A stretch of 64,000 bases of DNA, from positions 1-64,000 of the forward strand of contig PVBP01000003.1 in assembly GCA_002995625.1 (NCBI GenBank), read 5' to 3'. Shown here one piece after another: positions 1-12,725 of the stretch (its first letter is position 1; the number at the start of each line of letters is the position of its first letter). The position numbers and the translations under genes were made by a program. The notes under the pieces are model-generated. The model had not been told where the DNA came from. It saw nothing but the letters and a program-made list of their open reading frames with translations, and did no database searches. This stretch comes from Lysobacteraceae bacterium. GTDB taxonomy: Bacteria > Pseudomonadota > Gammaproteobacteria > Xanthomonadales > Ahniellaceae.

Positions 1-548
1 GCCGCGTCGACCTTGTGCGCGCCGCCGACGACGCCGACCACGCGCGCGCCCGCGGCGCGGCCGAGCTGCGCCAGCGCGCCTCCGACGCCGCCGGCCGCCG
101 AGTGCACGAGCCAGTCGTCGCCCGGCTCCGGGTGGACCTGGCGTTCGGCCATGAACCACGCGGTCAGGAAGATGGTCGGGATCGCGGCGGCCTGCTCGAG
201 GCCGAGCGACGCCGGCACCGGGAACACCCGGTCGGTCGGCAGGCAGACGTGGCTCGCGTAGCCGCCGAACAGCGTGACCGCGACCACCGGATCGCCGACC
301 GACCAGCCCTCGACGCCCGAGCCGATCGCCTCGATGCGGCCGGCGAGCTCGAAGCCCGGCGTGATCGGGTAGCCGTGCAGCCGCTTGGCCGATTCGTAGA
401 GCCCCATCCGGATGATGCCGTCGGCGAAGTTGACGCCGGCGGCCGCGACGGCGATCCGGACCTCGCCCGGACCCGGCTCTGGGGTCCGCGATTCGACCAG
501 GCGCAGGGCCTCGTAGCCGCCCGGGCGTGCGATGACGATGCGGCGCAC
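1..548 (-). CDS. Quinone oxidoreductase-like MDR protein, partial
   Basis: Medium-chain dehydrogenase/reductase of the NADPH:quinone oxidoreductase type. The 3' end lies beyond the window and about 182 N-terminal residues are visible. The frame opens with GTG (VRRIVIARPGGYEALRL), followed by the GroES-like part (VNFADGIIRMGLY, PGFELAGRIEAIGSGV) and the start of the Rossmann part with the nucleotide-binding stretch HSAAGGVGGALAQL. No zinc-ligand cysteines are seen, as expected for the quinone-reductase branch. It is divergent from the gene at 778, with about 230 bp between them. Substrate unknown; family assignment is secure. Confidence 0.85.
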   Translation of the reverse strand, partial: MRRIVIARPGGYEALRLVESRTPEPGPGEVRIAVAAAGVNFADGIIRMGLYESAKRLHGYPITPGFELAGRIEAIGSGVEGWSVGDPVVAVTLFGGYASHVCLPTDRVFPVPASLGLEQAAAIPTIFLTAWFMAERQVHPEPGDDWLVHSAAGGVGGALAQLGRAAGARVVGVVGGAHKVDA

Positions 549-777
549 GGCTAGCGGCCCCGCGCTGACTCGAGCGGACGCCGGCGGCACGCGCCGTCGG
601 TCGCCGAGGGGTCCGGTCGCGGGATCTGGAGCATCGCAGGCGCATCGAGGGCGACGGGCCGACGAGTCTAGCCCGGGCGCCTTGGCCCGCGTCCGGTGGA
701 CCCATGCGTCGCCGGCCGCGGTCGCAGGCCCGCGAATGCGGCACACTAGGGCGCTCCGAGGCTGGGTCGGGCAAACG

Positions 778-2433
778 ATGTCCCGCTTCTACGCGCGTCT
801 CAAACAGGACTGGCCGGAGCCGACCGAGCCGATCGGCGGGTCGGTGCTCGGCAATGCCAACCTGCTGGCCGAGTGGATCGCCCAGCTGCCGCTCGCGAAC
901 GCCGAGTCCTCGCAGCGGCTGCTGCACAAGCTGCTCGGCGACCTCGTCTCGATGCGGATGGATCCCGGCGTGCGGCTGAACGCGCTCGAGCAGCTGCGGG
1001 GTCCGGTGGCGACCGTCAATGGCGCGGTCGAGCGGCAGATCCTCGGCATGGCCTTTCCGCTGCCGCCGGCCAAGGCGCGCGTGGCGGCCCTGTCGCGCGA
1101 CATCGACCACATGATGGCCCAGGGCTATCGCCAGGCGGTGGTCGACTTCTGCGCGCCGGCGGGGCGCATCCCGTTCCTGCGTGGCAAGCAGGTCCTGACC
1201 GCGATCGAGCGTGGCCTGATGCACGGTGCCGCCGTGATCGAGCAGGGCTATCTCGTGTATGCCCAGCCACCGGCGCGTGCCTGGTCGACGCTGCATGCGC
1301 TGATCGGGTTCGCGCGCGAGCTCGGCCTCGACGCCAAGCCGGTCCCGGACCCGCTGCTCGGCAATCTCGAGTGCACCGCCCGGATGCGGTATGCGCAGGC
1401 CTGCGTGCTGGCGCTCGGCAATCCGTATCGGCTGAACCAGCGCGAGATCGCCGACGCGGCGCGGCTCGCGCAGGCCTGGTCGGCGCAGATCCGCCTCGTC
1501 GCGGGTGCCGGCACCGTGACCGTCGACCTCGATCGCGACGACGGGCCGGGATACCTGCCCGACGAGCGGCGTGCCGCGGTCGCGGATGGACTGGGGCTCG
1601 ATCTCTCCGAGCTCGAGGCCGACATCGACCGTCGGCTCGCCGGCGCCGGGAGCGCGCAACTGCTCGAGTTCGGCCAGCGCGGGGGGATCGTCGTGCAGGC
1701 GAATCCGGCGCTCGCCGCGCGGCTCCGCGCCTACTGGACCCAGGGCCACGACCGGGTGGCCGAGCGGCTCCCGGCGGGCTATGGCCTCGACTCCGTGATC
1801 GGCTTCAACGCGGTCCACGCGGTGCTCGGCTCGCAGCTCGATTTCGCCGAACTGGTGCTCGGGCCGGATGGCGCCGGCGGCTATGGCGACCTCGACGCGG
1901 GCGCGTGGACCGCGTCGGACACGCAGCGCATCGACGTGGTCCGCGCCACCGTGCTCGACCAGAGCCTGCGCGGCTACCGGCTGGTCTGGGAGGCCGGCGA
2001 CGCGGTGCGGGTCAAGGTCGGCGAGGTCGTCGCGCTGTCCTTCGTCGGCGAGGACGAGCGCCGCCGCGACTGGATGGTCGGTCTGGTGCGCTGGATGCGG
2101 ATCGGGGCCGAGGGCCGGGTCGATGCCGGCATCGAGTTGCTGTCCCGCCGCGCGCGCGCGGCGTCGCTGAGACCGCTCGAGGGCACGGCGCGTGCGCCGA
2201 CGCGCGCGCTGTGGCTCGACCTGCCGGTCGACGCCGACCCGGTGCGCCCCGCCCCGGGCACCGGCCGCGTGCTGGCCTCGTCGTCGATCGACCGCGCGGT
2301 CGGCAGCTTCGAGCTGCGGCGTGCGCCGGGCGTCCATCCCGGCGATGACGGTCCGGAGACCTTCGAGCTCGTCGGCTGGCCGCGGGCCGAGGTCGCCTCG
2401 GCATTCGTCGTGATCGGGCCGCCGTCCGCCTGA
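778..2433 (+). CDS. Unknown protein with PilZ-like C-terminal region
   Basis: A 551-residue soluble protein with no signal peptide or membrane segment. The ATG at 778 is chosen because the upstream frame is low-complexity Arg/Pro/Ala. The N-terminal two thirds are helix-rich ([18 protein letters not shown]) and I recognise no enzyme motif. The C-terminal part, roughly residues 385-465 ([20 protein letters not shown] then VGLVRWMRI), has the beta-barrel rhythm of PilZ domains. The canonical RxxxR and (D/N)xSxxG c-di-GMP motifs are not clearly present, so binding is doubtful. The TGA overlaps the ispG start codon (TGATG), so translation is probably coupled. Function unknown. Confidence 0.75.
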   Translation: MSRFYARLKQDWPEPTEPIGGSVLGNANLLAEWIAQLPLANAESSQRLLHKLLGDLVSMRMDPGVRLNALEQLRGPVATVNGAVERQILGMAFPLPPAKARVAALSRDIDHMMAQGYRQAVVDFCAPAGRIPFLRGKQVLTAIERGLMHGAAVIEQGYLVYAQPPARAWSTLHALIGFARELGLDAKPVPDPLLGNLECTARMRYAQACVLALGNPYRLNQREIADAARLAQAWSAQIRLVAGAGTVTVDLDRDDGPGYLPDERRAAVADGLGLDLSELEADIDRRLAGAGSAQLLEFGQRGGIVVQANPALAARLRAYWTQGHDRVAERLPAGYGLDSVIGFNAVHAVLGSQLDFAELVLGPDGAGGYGDLDAGAWTASDTQRIDVVRATVLDQSLRGYRLVWEAGDAVRVKVGEVVALSFVGEDERRRDWMVGLVRWMRIGAEGRVDAGIELLSRRARAASLRPLEGTARAPTRALWLDLPVDADPVRPAPGTGRVLASSSIDRAVGSFELRRAPGVHPGDDGPETFELVGWPRAEVASAFVVIGPPSA

Positions 2434-3671
2434 TGGCGATGACGGATCGCGTCTTCCGCCCGCGACGCCGCAGCGTCCCGGTCCGTGTCGGCCACGTCGT
2501 CGTCGGCGGTGACGCGCCGGTCGTGGTGCAGTCGATGACCAACACCGACACCGCCGACGTCAAGGCGACCACCCGCCAGGTCGCCGAGCTCGCGCGCGCC
2601 GGCTCCGAGAAGGTCCGGATCACCGTCAACAACGCCGAGGCCGCGGCCGCGGTGCCGCGCATCCGCGAGCGCCTCGACATGATGGGCGTCTCGGTGCCGC
2701 TGATCGGCGACTTCCACTACAACGGCCACACGCTGCTGGCCGACGAGCCGGCGTGCGCCGAGGCGCTGGCGAAGTACCGGATCAACCCGGGCAACGTCGG
2801 CTTCGGGCGCAAGAAGGACGCCCAGTTCGCCGCGATCATCGAGATCGCGCTGCGTCACGACAAGCCGGTGCGGATCGGCGCGAACTGGGGATCGCTCGAC
2901 CAGTCGCTGGTCGCCGCGCTGATGGACGAGAACGCGGCGCGGGCCGAGCCGTGGGATGCGGCGCGGGTCGCGCGCGAGGCGCTGATCCGCTCCGCGCTCG
3001 ACTCGGCCGAGCGCGCGCGTGAGCTCGGGATGGGGCCGGAGAAGATCATCCTGTCGGCCAAGGTCTCCGGCGTGCAGGAGCTGGTCGCGGTCTATCGCGA
3101 CCTCGCGGCGCGCTGCGAGTACGCGCTGCACCTCGGCCTGACCGAGGCCGGCATCGGCTCGAAGGGCATCGTCGCCTCGAGCGCGGCGCTCGCAGTGCTG
3201 CTGGCCGAAGGCATCGGCGACACGATCCGGATCTCGCTGACCCCCGAGCCCGACGAGCCGCGGACGCGCGAGGTGATCGTCGCCCAGGAGCTGCTGCAGA
3301 CGATGGGCCTGCGCGCGTTCACGCCGCTCGTCACCGCGTGCCCGGGCTGCGGACGCACCACCAGCACCTTCTTCCAGGAACTCGCCAAGACCGTGCAGGA
3401 CCACGTCCGCAGCCGGATGCCGGAGTGGAAGCTGCGGCACGACGGCGTCGAGAACCTGACGCTCGCGGTGATGGGCTGCGTCGTCAACGGGCCCGGCGAG
3501 TCCAAGCACGCCAACATCGGGATCTCGCTGCCCGGCACCGGCGAGGCCCCGGTCGCGCCGGTGTTCATCGACGGCGTCAAGGCGCACACGCTCCGCGGCG
3601 AACGCATCGCCGACGAGTTCGTCGGGATCATCGAGGACTACGTCGCGAGGACCTACCCGCGGCGGGGTTGA
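2433..3671 (+). CDS. ispG: 4-hydroxy-3-methylbut-2-enyl diphosphate synthase (flavodoxin)
   Basis: Penultimate enzyme of the MEP isoprenoid pathway (IspG/GcpE). It converts methylerythritol cyclodiphosphate to HMBPP using a 4Fe-4S cluster. At 412 residues it is a normal bacterial length. The N-terminal TIM barrel starts around [21 protein letters not shown]. The C-terminal Fe-S domain has its cysteines in [12 protein letters not shown] and [11 protein letters not shown], with the conserved NGPGE motif. The ATG shares one base with the stop of the upstream gene, and a second ATG lies two codons in. The 3' flank is the REP-like repeat block. Confidence 0.97.
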   Translation: MAMTDRVFRPRRRSVPVRVGHVVVGGDAPVVVQSMTNTDTADVKATTRQVAELARAGSEKVRITVNNAEAAAAVPRIRERLDMMGVSVPLIGDFHYNGHTLLADEPACAEALAKYRINPGNVGFGRKKDAQFAAIIEIALRHDKPVRIGANWGSLDQSLVAALMDENAARAEPWDAARVAREALIRSALDSAERARELGMGPEKIILSAKVSGVQELVAVYRDLAARCEYALHLGLTEAGIGSKGIVASSAALAVLLAEGIGDTIRISLTPEPDEPRTREVIVAQELLQTMGLRAFTPLVTACPGCGRTTSTFFQELAKTVQDHVRSRMPEWKLRHDGVENLTLAVMGCVVNGPGESKHANIGISLPGTGEAPVAPVFIDGVKAHTLRGERIADEFVGIIEDYVARTYPRRG

Positions 3672-3733
3672 GCGGTCGCCGCGCGCGCTGGCGAAGCACT
3701 CGACGGGCCCGGCACGATCGGATGCCGCGCGGG

Positions 3734-4101
3734 TCGCGAGCTGCGCTCGCTCCTACGGCGGCAGGCACGACGGCGCGCCGATGTTCTCGTAGGAGCGACC
3801 GAAGGTCGCGACGGGCGGGCCGATACGGGCTCGACGCAGCGTCGGGCTGCCGCGGGATCGCGAGCTGCGCTCGCTCCTACGGCGGCAGGCACGACGGCGC
3901 GCCGATGTTCTCGTAGGAGCGACCGAAGGTCGCGACGGGCGGGCCGATACGGGCTCGACGCAGCGTCGGGCTGCCGCGGGATCGCGAGCTGCGCTCGCTC
4001 CTACGGCGGCAAGCCGATTCATCCGTAGGAGCGACCGCAGGTCGCGATGGCAAGGCACGACGGCGCGCCGATGTTCTCGTAGGAGCGACCGAAGGTCGCG
4101 A
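3734..4101. repeat. REP-like GTAGGAGCGACC repeat block
   Basis: The 467-bp gap between ispG and metH contains no gene. It holds inverted pairs of TCGCGAGCTGCGCTCGCTCC (starting at 3734, 3858 and 3982) and GTAGGAGCGACCGAAGGTCG (starting at 3789, 3913, 4025 with one change, and 4079). The first two units repeat with an exact period of 124 bp, including identical filler DNA. Each element is a small hairpin of the extragenic palindrome kind known from Xanthomonas, Stenotrophomonas and Pseudomonas. It lies between convergent genes and could act as a bidirectional terminator or mRNA stabiliser; that role is inference. Confidence 0.85.
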
Positions 4102-4138
4102 TCGAGACCGGTCAGCGGCCCGCGCGGCGACGAGGCAG

Positions 4139-6843
<2,705 letters not shown>

Positions 6844-6847
<4 letters not shown>

Positions 6848-7968
6848 GCGGCCTCGGCGTGGGCGTCGGGCAGCCGCCGCGGCGGCAGGTCGGCCACCGC
6901 GCGGGCGATCGCGGCGATGTGCGGCGGCGTGGTGCCGCAGCAGCCGCCGACGAGGTTGACGAGGCCCGACTCGGCGTAGCCGCGGATGATCGCGGCGGTC
7001 TCCTCGGGGGTCTCGTCGTACTCGCCGAAGGCGTTCGGCAGGCCGGCATTCGGGTGCGCGCTGACGCAGCAGTCGGCGACCTCGGCCAGCACGTCGACGT
7101 AGGCGCGCAGTTCCCTGCCGCCGAGGGCGCAGTTGAGGCCGATCGAGAGCGGCTCGGCATGGCGCACCGAGTTCCAGAAGGCCTCGGCGGTCTGGCCGGA
7201 CAGCGTGCGGCCGGAGAGGTCGGTGATGGTGCCGGAGATCATCACCGGCACGCGCCAGCCGCGCGCGGCGAAGAGCCGGTCGAGCGCGAAGATCGCGGCC
7301 TTCGCGTTCAGCACGTCGAAGATCGTCTCGACCATGATCGTGTCGGCGCCACCCTCGAGCAGGCCGATCGCGGCCTCGGTGTAGGCGGCGACGAGCTGGT
7401 CGAAGTCGACGTTGCGCGCGCCGGGATCGTTGACGTCGGGGCTGATCGACGCGGTGCGGTTGGTCGGGCCGAGCACGCCGACGACGAAGCGCGGTTTCCC
7501 CGGGGTCGTGTCGGTCATCGCGTCGCACTCGAGCCGCGCGATCCGCGCCGCCTCGACGTTCAGCTCGTGGACGAGGTGCTCGAGGCCGTAGTCGGCCTGG
7601 CTGATCGAGGTCGCGTTGAAGGTGTTGGTCTCGATCAGGTCCGCCCCGGCCTCGAGGTAGGCGCGGTGGACCTGGCGCACGAGGTCGGGCCGGGTCAGCA
7701 CCAGCAGGTCGTTGTTGCCCTTGAGGTCGCGCGCGCCGTGGCCGTGCGCGCAGCCGGGCCCGTGCACGTGGCGGGCGTCGAAGCCGCCGGCGAAGCGCTC
7801 GCCGCGATAGCCGGCCTCGTCGAGCTGGTAGCGCTGCAGCATCGTGCCCATCGCGCCGTCGAGCACGAGGATGCGGACGGCGAGGGCATCGAGCAGGCGC
7901 TGCGTCCGCGCCGGATCCTTCCACGGCAGCGTCGTGACCGGGGCGGGGATCGCTTCCGGGCCGGTCAT
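6844..7968 (-). CDS. metH: Methionine synthase, homocysteine-binding part
   Basis: First half of the split methionine synthase, 374 residues, covering the homocysteine S-methyltransferase barrel. It has the usual opening ([17 protein letters not shown], then [16 protein letters not shown]) and the zinc ligands in GLNCALGG and [10 protein letters not shown]. An insertion of about 18 residues rich in His and Gly (around [18 protein letters not shown]) sits just before LKGNNDLL, where the E. coli enzyme has a short loop. Its start overlaps the stop of the sahR-like gene (ATGA) and its stop overlaps the second metH gene, giving a three-gene operon. Confidence 0.95.
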
Positions 7969-8894
7969 GGCTTGGCCGCCAGCAGGGTCACGACCTCGAA
8001 GTGCGGCGGCCGGCGCTCGCGCGCGGCGAGTTCCGCATGCCGCACGGACAGTCCGGTGGCTTCGACGAGACGGGTCAGTTCGGGCACGGTGAATCCCTGG
8101 TTGCGGTGGCCGAAGCCGGCGACCACGCCGCGGTGGCGGTGCCGAGCGAGCGTGCTGACCAGCAGCCGGCCACCCGGTCGCAGCACGCGCGCGGCCTCGG
8201 CGAGGGCCTGCGCCGGGCGGTCGCTGAACGGCAGGGCCTGCAGCATCAGCACGAGATCGAAGCCGGCCTCCGGCAGGTCCAGCGCGTGCATGTCGCCCTC
8301 GCGGACCTCGACGTTCGCGAACTCCGCGAGTCGCTGCCGGGCGGCCGCGACCACGCGCTCGCTGGCGTCGACGCAGGTCAGCCGGCGCGCGCGCCGGGCG
8401 AGGAGCTCGGCGATCACGCCGTCGCCCGACGCGACGTCGAGCACGTCGCCGAGCTCGAGCAGGCCGACGAAGGCACGGCTCACCGACTCCCAGGTGCGGC
8501 CGGGCGAGTAGTGCCGCTCCATGTCGCCGGCGACGCTGTCGGCCCAGTTCCGCGCGCTGGCGCGCTCGGCGAGCACGCGGGCCATGCGCCTTGCGTCGTC
8601 GGCCAGCAGGCCGTCGTCGGACGCGGCGGCGGCGAGCGCCGTCCAGAGCGCGCGCGTGCCCTCGTCGAGCTCGTCGTTGACCCGGTAGTACGCCGACACG
8701 CCGGCGCGGCGGTCGCGCACCAGGTCCAGCTCCTTGAGCTTCGCGAGGTGGGTCGAGACGCGCGGCTGGGCGAGACCGGTGATCGCCGCGAGCTCGGCCA
8801 CGGTGAGCTCCTCGCGCTCGAGCAGCGCGAGCAGGCGCACGCGGGTCGGCTCGGAGAGCACGCGCAGGAAGGCCGAACAGCCGTCGAGGTCCAT
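7965..8894 (-). CDS. sahR: SahR-type ArsR-family regulator with methyltransferase-like sensor domain
   Basis: 309 residues. The N-terminal ArsR winged helix ([20 protein letters not shown], then [14 protein letters not shown]) is followed at about 140-309 by a class I methyltransferase fold with motif [16 protein letters not shown] and [13 protein letters not shown]. This architecture is that of SahR, a repressor of S-adenosylmethionine-cycle genes whose methylase-like domain senses S-adenosylhomocysteine. The position, directly upstream of and overlapping metH, supports that. AAGGA lies just upstream of the ATG. It may instead be an active methyltransferase. It is divergent from selO. Confidence 0.85.
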   Translation of the reverse strand: MDLDGCSAFLRVLSEPTRVRLLALLEREELTVAELAAITGLAQPRVSTHLAKLKELDLVRDRRAGVSAYYRVNDELDEGTRALWTALAAAASDDGLLADDARRMARVLAERASARNWADSVAGDMERHYSPGRTWESVSRAFVGLLELGDVLDVASGDGVIAELLARRARRLTCVDASERVVAAARQRLAEFANVEVREGDMHALDLPEAGFDLVLMLQALPFSDRPAQALAEAARVLRPGGRLLVSTLARHRHRGVVAGFGHRNQGFTVPELTRLVEATGLSVRHAELAARERRPPHFEVVTLLAAKP

Positions 8895-8904
8895 TTATCC
8901 TTCT

Positions 8905-8920
8905 ATCGCGATTCAACGAT
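8905..8920. promoter_or_regulatory. Possible operator upstream of sahR-metH
   Basis: ATCGCGATTCAACGAT is an inverted repeat with 4-bp arms (ATCG-N8-CGAT), ending 11 bp upstream of the sahR start. It lies in the divergent sahR/selO spacer, in an AT-richer patch (TTTATCCTTCTATC nearby). It is a candidate autoregulatory site for the ArsR-type protein. The arms are short, so support is weak. Confidence 0.25.
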
Positions 8921-9081
8921 GGAATAGGCTAGCGACCGGTTCCGGGCGAGGCAACCGACCGGACGTCGCCGCGCGCGCCCGTCACGCGGGGTTCACCGGC
9001 CGCCGCCGAGGGTGGGATGCCGTCGATCCGAGGCGCCCGGGCGCGTTGCCGCTCGCCGCGCCGGAGGCCTTGCCCGCGCCG

Positions 9082-10653
9082 ATGCGTCCGCTCGTCTTCG
9101 ACAACCGCTTCGTGGCCGAACTGCCGGGCGATCCGGAGTCGGCGAACACGCGGCGCCAGGTGCTCGGCGCGGCATGGTCGCGCGTGGCGCCGACGCCGGT
9201 CGCGGCGCCGCGCCTGCTGGCCTGGTCGAAGGAGGTCGCATCGCTGCTCGACCTCGACGAGTCCGACGTGCGGGATCCGCTGTTCGCGGAGGTCTTCGCC
9301 GGCAACCGGCTGATCGCGGGCATGGATCCGATCGCGTCGAACTACGGCGGGCACCAGTTCGGCGTCTGGGCGGGACAGCTCGGCGACGGCCGCGCGATCA
9401 GCCTCGGCGAGGTCGTCAATCGCCGCGGCGAGCGTTGGGAGCTGCAGCTGAAGGGCGCGGGCCCGACGCCGTACTCGCGTCATGCCGATGGACGCGCGGT
9501 GCTGCGCTCGTCGGTCCGCGAGTTCCTGTGCTCGGAAGCGATGCACCACCTCGGCATCCCGACCACGCGCGCGCTGTCGCTGATCGCGACCGGCGAGCCG
9601 GTGGTCCGCGACATGTTCTACGACGGCCGCCCCGCGCCCGAGCCCGGCGCGATCGTGTGCCGCGTCGCGCCCTCGTTCATCCGGCTCGGCCACTTCGAGC
9701 TGCCTGCCGCCCGCGGCGACCGGGCCCTGCTCGAGCGGCTGGTCGACTTCACGATCGACCGCGACTTTCCGCACCTCGTCGCGGCGCATCCGGCCGACCC
9801 CGTCGAGCGAAGGGCCGCGTGGTTCATGGAGGTCTGCGAGCGCACCGCGGTGACGATCGCGCACTGGATGCGCGTCGGCTTCGTCCACGGCGTGATGAAC
9901 ACCGACAACCTGTCGGTGCTCGGCCTCACGATCGACTACGGACCCTATGGCTGGCTCGACGACTTCGACCCCGACTTCACGCCGAACACCACCGACGCGC
10001 AGGGCCGCCGCTACCGCTACGCGAACCAGCCGGCGGTCGGGCAGTGGAACCTCTCGCGATTCGGCGCGGCGCTCGCGCCGCTCTTTCCGGACACGGCGCC
10101 GCTCGAGGCGGGGCTCGAACGCTACGCCGATGTCTACACCGGCACGCACCGGGCGTTGACCGCGTCCAAGCTCGGCTGGCGCGCGTGGCATGATGGCGAT
10201 GAGCTGCTGGCGCGCGAGCTCTTCGAGCTGCTGCACCGCGGCGAGATCGACCACACGCTGTTCTTCCGCGCCCTCGCGGAGGTCGATCCCGGCTCGCCGT
10301 CGCTCGCGCCGTTCGCCGATGCCTTCTATCGCGACGCGGCCCGCGAGCGGGTCGCCGGCGAACTGCTGGCCTGGCTCGTGCGATGGGGCGCGCGGGTCGC
10401 GCGCGACGGCGAACCTGCGGTCCTGCGGCGCGCGCGGATGAACGCGGTCAATCCGCGCTACGTGCTGCGCAACTACCTCGCCCAGCAGGCCATCGATGCG
10501 GCCGAAGCCGGCGACCCGGGGCCCCTCGCGGAACTGCTCGACGTGATGCGTCGGCCCTACGACGACCAGCCGGGTCGCGAGCCGTACGCCGCCCGACGTC
10601 CCGAGTGGGCCCGGCACAGGCCCGGCTGCGCGATGCTGTCGTGCAGCTCATGA
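9082..10653 (+). CDS. selO: Protein adenylyltransferase SelO
   Basis: Pseudokinase-fold AMPylase (SelO/YdiU/UPF0061), 523 residues. It transfers AMP from ATP to protein Ser/Thr/Tyr in the redox stress response. Visible hallmarks are [39 protein letters not shown], the metal-binding [18 protein letters not shown], and a C-terminal redox motif CAMLSCSS, in which the selenocysteine position of eukaryotic SelO is Cys. The ATG at 9082 fits the usual start ([17 protein letters not shown]). The longer upstream frame is non-homologous. Confidence 0.95.
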   Translation: MRPLVFDNRFVAELPGDPESANTRRQVLGAAWSRVAPTPVAAPRLLAWSKEVASLLDLDESDVRDPLFAEVFAGNRLIAGMDPIASNYGGHQFGVWAGQLGDGRAISLGEVVNRRGERWELQLKGAGPTPYSRHADGRAVLRSSVREFLCSEAMHHLGIPTTRALSLIATGEPVVRDMFYDGRPAPEPGAIVCRVAPSFIRLGHFELPAARGDRALLERLVDFTIDRDFPHLVAAHPADPVERRAAWFMEVCERTAVTIAHWMRVGFVHGVMNTDNLSVLGLTIDYGPYGWLDDFDPDFTPNTTDAQGRRYRYANQPAVGQWNLSRFGAALAPLFPDTAPLEAGLERYADVYTGTHRALTASKLGWRAWHDGDELLARELFELLHRGEIDHTLFFRALAEVDPGSPSLAPFADAFYRDAARERVAGELLAWLVRWGARVARDGEPAVLRRARMNAVNPRYVLRNYLAQQAIDAAEAGDPGPLAELLDVMRRPYDDQPGREPYAARRPEWARHRPGCAMLSCSS

Positions 10654-10680
10654 CGGATCGGGCCGAACCGAAAAGGCAAG

Positions 10681-11814
10681 TCAGCGCCGATCGCGTGGCC
10701 GTTCGCCGACCGCGACCTCGACCTCGAACGGCACGCCGTTGCGACTGCCGCCCAGCCGCGCCTGGCCGCCGACGGGGAGCGCGGCCTCGCGATTGCGCAG
10801 GTCGGCCTCGTCGGCGATCGGCGTCGCGTCGAGCGCGAGCAGCACGTCGCCCACCCTGAGTCCCGCGGCGTCGGCGGGGCCACCCGGCGCCACGCCGCCC
10901 ACGTGCACGCCGCGTGCGGCCGGGTCCCACGCGGCGGCTTCGGCGCGGGTCGCGTACTCGAGCCCGAGCCAGCCGCGCTGCACGTAGCCGCGCGCCAGGA
11001 TCTCGTCGAGCACGCGCTTGGCGGCCGTGGCCGGGATCGCGAAGTTGATCCCGAGGCCCGGTCCGAACTGGGCGGTATTGATGCCGACCAGCTCGCCGGC
11101 GGCATTGACGAGCGCCCCCCCGGAGTTGCCGGTGTTGATCGCGGCGTCGGTCTGGATGAAGTCCTCGTAGCGGCTCAGCGTCGGCTGGTCGCGGCCGGTG
11201 GCGCTGACGATGCCATGGGTGACGGTCTGGCCGATCCGGAACGGATTGCCGATCGCGAGCACGACGTCGCCGACCGCGAGCGGATGCGCGGGATCGGCGA
11301 AACGGACCGGGGTGAAGCCGGAGCCCTCGATCCGCAGCACGGCGAGATCGGTCTCGGCATCGGTCCCGACCACGGTCGCGGACGTGATCCGGCCGTCGTG
11401 CAGTCCGACGAGGATCTCGCGCGCGTCGGCGATGACGTGGAAGTTGGTCAGGACGAGGCCGTCCGGGCTGACGATCACGCCGGAGCCGATGCTCTGGCGC
11501 AGCTCCGGACGCAGCGTCGGGACCTGCACCGAACGCTGCGTCAGCGGGTCGGCGAAGATCCGCCACGCCGGGTTCGCGACGATCCGGGTCGAGTACAGGT
11601 TCACCACCGACGGGGCCGCCCGCGCCACCGCGTCGCGGTAGCTCACCGGCCCGGACGCGGGGCCCGCGACGGTCGCCGGCGCGGCCGCCGGTCGCCCGAA
11701 GCGCTCCGGCCAGAGCACGGACGCGACGAAGGCCAGCGCCAGGCCGACGATCGCGAAGCGGAACACGAACTCGATCCATTCGAGGACGCGATGCCTGGCG
11801 GAGTCCGGTTTCAT
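10681..11814 (-). CDS. degS: DegS/AlgW-like membrane-anchored serine protease
   Basis: 377 residues of the HtrA family with one N-terminal membrane anchor (about 14-34, FVFRFAIVGLALAFVASVLW), a trypsin-like protease domain and a single PDZ domain. The catalytic triad is seen as His in LTNFHVIA, Asp in AETDLAVLRI and Ser in NTGNSGGALV. The PDZ domain is at about 275-365 (GGVAPGGPADAAGLRVGDVL). One anchor and one PDZ match DegS, the periplasmic sensor that cleaves anti-sigma-E factor. No rse genes lie nearby, so the regulatory role is inferred from architecture. Convergent with selO. Confidence 0.88.
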   Translation of the reverse strand: MKPDSARHRVLEWIEFVFRFAIVGLALAFVASVLWPERFGRPAAAPATVAGPASGPVSYRDAVARAAPSVVNLYSTRIVANPAWRIFADPLTQRSVQVPTLRPELRQSIGSGVIVSPDGLVLTNFHVIADAREILVGLHDGRITSATVVGTDAETDLAVLRIEGSGFTPVRFADPAHPLAVGDVVLAIGNPFRIGQTVTHGIVSATGRDQPTLSRYEDFIQTDAAINTGNSGGALVNAAGELVGINTAQFGPGLGINFAIPATAAKRVLDEILARGYVQRGWLGLEYATRAEAAAWDPAARGVHVGGVAPGGPADAAGLRVGDVLLALDATPIADEADLRNREAALPVGGQARLGGSRNGVPFEVEVAVGERPRDRR

Positions 11815-12027
11815 CGTCCGATTGTGACGGCCCGCACCGCGGCGGGCCAGCAGACCCGCCAGCAGCGCGACGCCGGAGCGGGTCCGTCGAGCCCGGGAGA
11901 CCGGTCTTCAGCCAACCCGGGACGGCGCGCGTCGACGGGGAACGCCCCGCGCGGCCCCCGAGTCTTGGCCGTGCGCCGGCCATCCCTGACATTTCTCCTT
12001 GCCGGCCAATGACTTGCTTTGCTTCCG

Positions 12028-12057
12028 TTGTGGAACGCCGCGCGCTCGGATTACAAT
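12028..12057 (+). promoter_or_regulatory. Putative sigma-70 promoter of petABC
   Basis: TTGTGG (12028-12033) and TACAAT (12052-12057) are separated by 18 bp, about 60 bp before the petA start. The roughly 305-bp gap from 11815 holds no gene. It includes a G+C-rich stretch next to the protease gene and this AT-richer promoter-like segment. Confidence 0.6.
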
Positions 12058-12119
12058 CGCGGGTCGCCGCGGCGAACGCGCCGCTCGGCATTCGAATCCG
12101 GCACGGGGTGGAGATGGGC

Positions 12120-12722
12120 ATGGCTGAACAGGCCGTTGACGAGGGGCGTCGTCGCTTCCTCACGGTGACGACCGCGGTCGTCGGTGCGGGAGGCGCGGCG
12201 GCGGCCGCGGTGCCGTTCCTCGCTTCGCTGCTGCCGAGCGAGCGGGCGCAGGCCGCGGGCGCGCCGGTCACCGTCGATGTCAGTCGCCTCGAGGCCGGAG
12301 GGATCCTGCGGGAACAGTGGCGCGGTCGCCCGGTGTGGATCGTCCGCCGAACCCCGGAGCAGCTCGCCGCGCTCGAGGGGCTGAACAGCCGGCTGCGCGA
12401 CCCGAACTCCGACGTCACCGACCAGCAGCCGGCCTACGCGCGGAACCTCCATCGGTCGATCAAGCCCGAGTTCCTCGTGCTCGTCGGCATCTGCACCCAC
12501 CTCGGCTGCTCGCCGCTGTTCGAGCCCGAGATCCGGCCCCAGCCGTTCGCGTCGGACTGGAAGGGTGGCTTCTTCTGCCCGTGCCACGGCTCGACCTTCG
12601 ACATGGCCGGCCGCGTCTTCGCAGGCGTCCCGGCGCCGGCCAACCTGGCCGTGCCGCCTTATCGTTTCGATGACGAGCAGCGGATCACCATTGGCCTCGA
12701 CCCCGAGCAAGGAGCCGCCTGA
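12120..12722 (+). CDS. petA: Ubiquinol-cytochrome c reductase iron-sulfur (Rieske) subunit
   Basis: Rieske subunit of the cytochrome bc1 complex; it carries electrons from ubiquinol to cytochrome c1 at the periplasmic side. About 200 residues. A twin-arginine-like start (EGRRRFLTVTT) leads into one membrane anchor. The 2Fe-2S ligands lie in CTHLGC and CPCHGS. The ATG at 12120 has GGAG six bases upstream; an in-frame ATG at 12114 is also possible. First gene of petABC: the stop lies three bases before petB. Confidence 0.96.
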   Translation: MAEQAVDEGRRRFLTVTTAVVGAGGAAAAAVPFLASLLPSERAQAAGAPVTVDVSRLEAGGILREQWRGRPVWIVRRTPEQLAALEGLNSRLRDPNSDVTDQQPAYARNLHRSIKPEFLVLVGICTHLGCSPLFEPEIRPQPFASDWKGGFFCPCHGSTFDMAGRVFAGVPAPANLAVPPYRFDDEQRITIGLDPEQGAA

Positions 12723-12725
12723 GCC

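Noticed and set aside
3734-4101. CRISPR-like repeat array
   Set aside because: Units are hairpin REP-type elements with repeated, not unique, spacers and no cas genes nearby.
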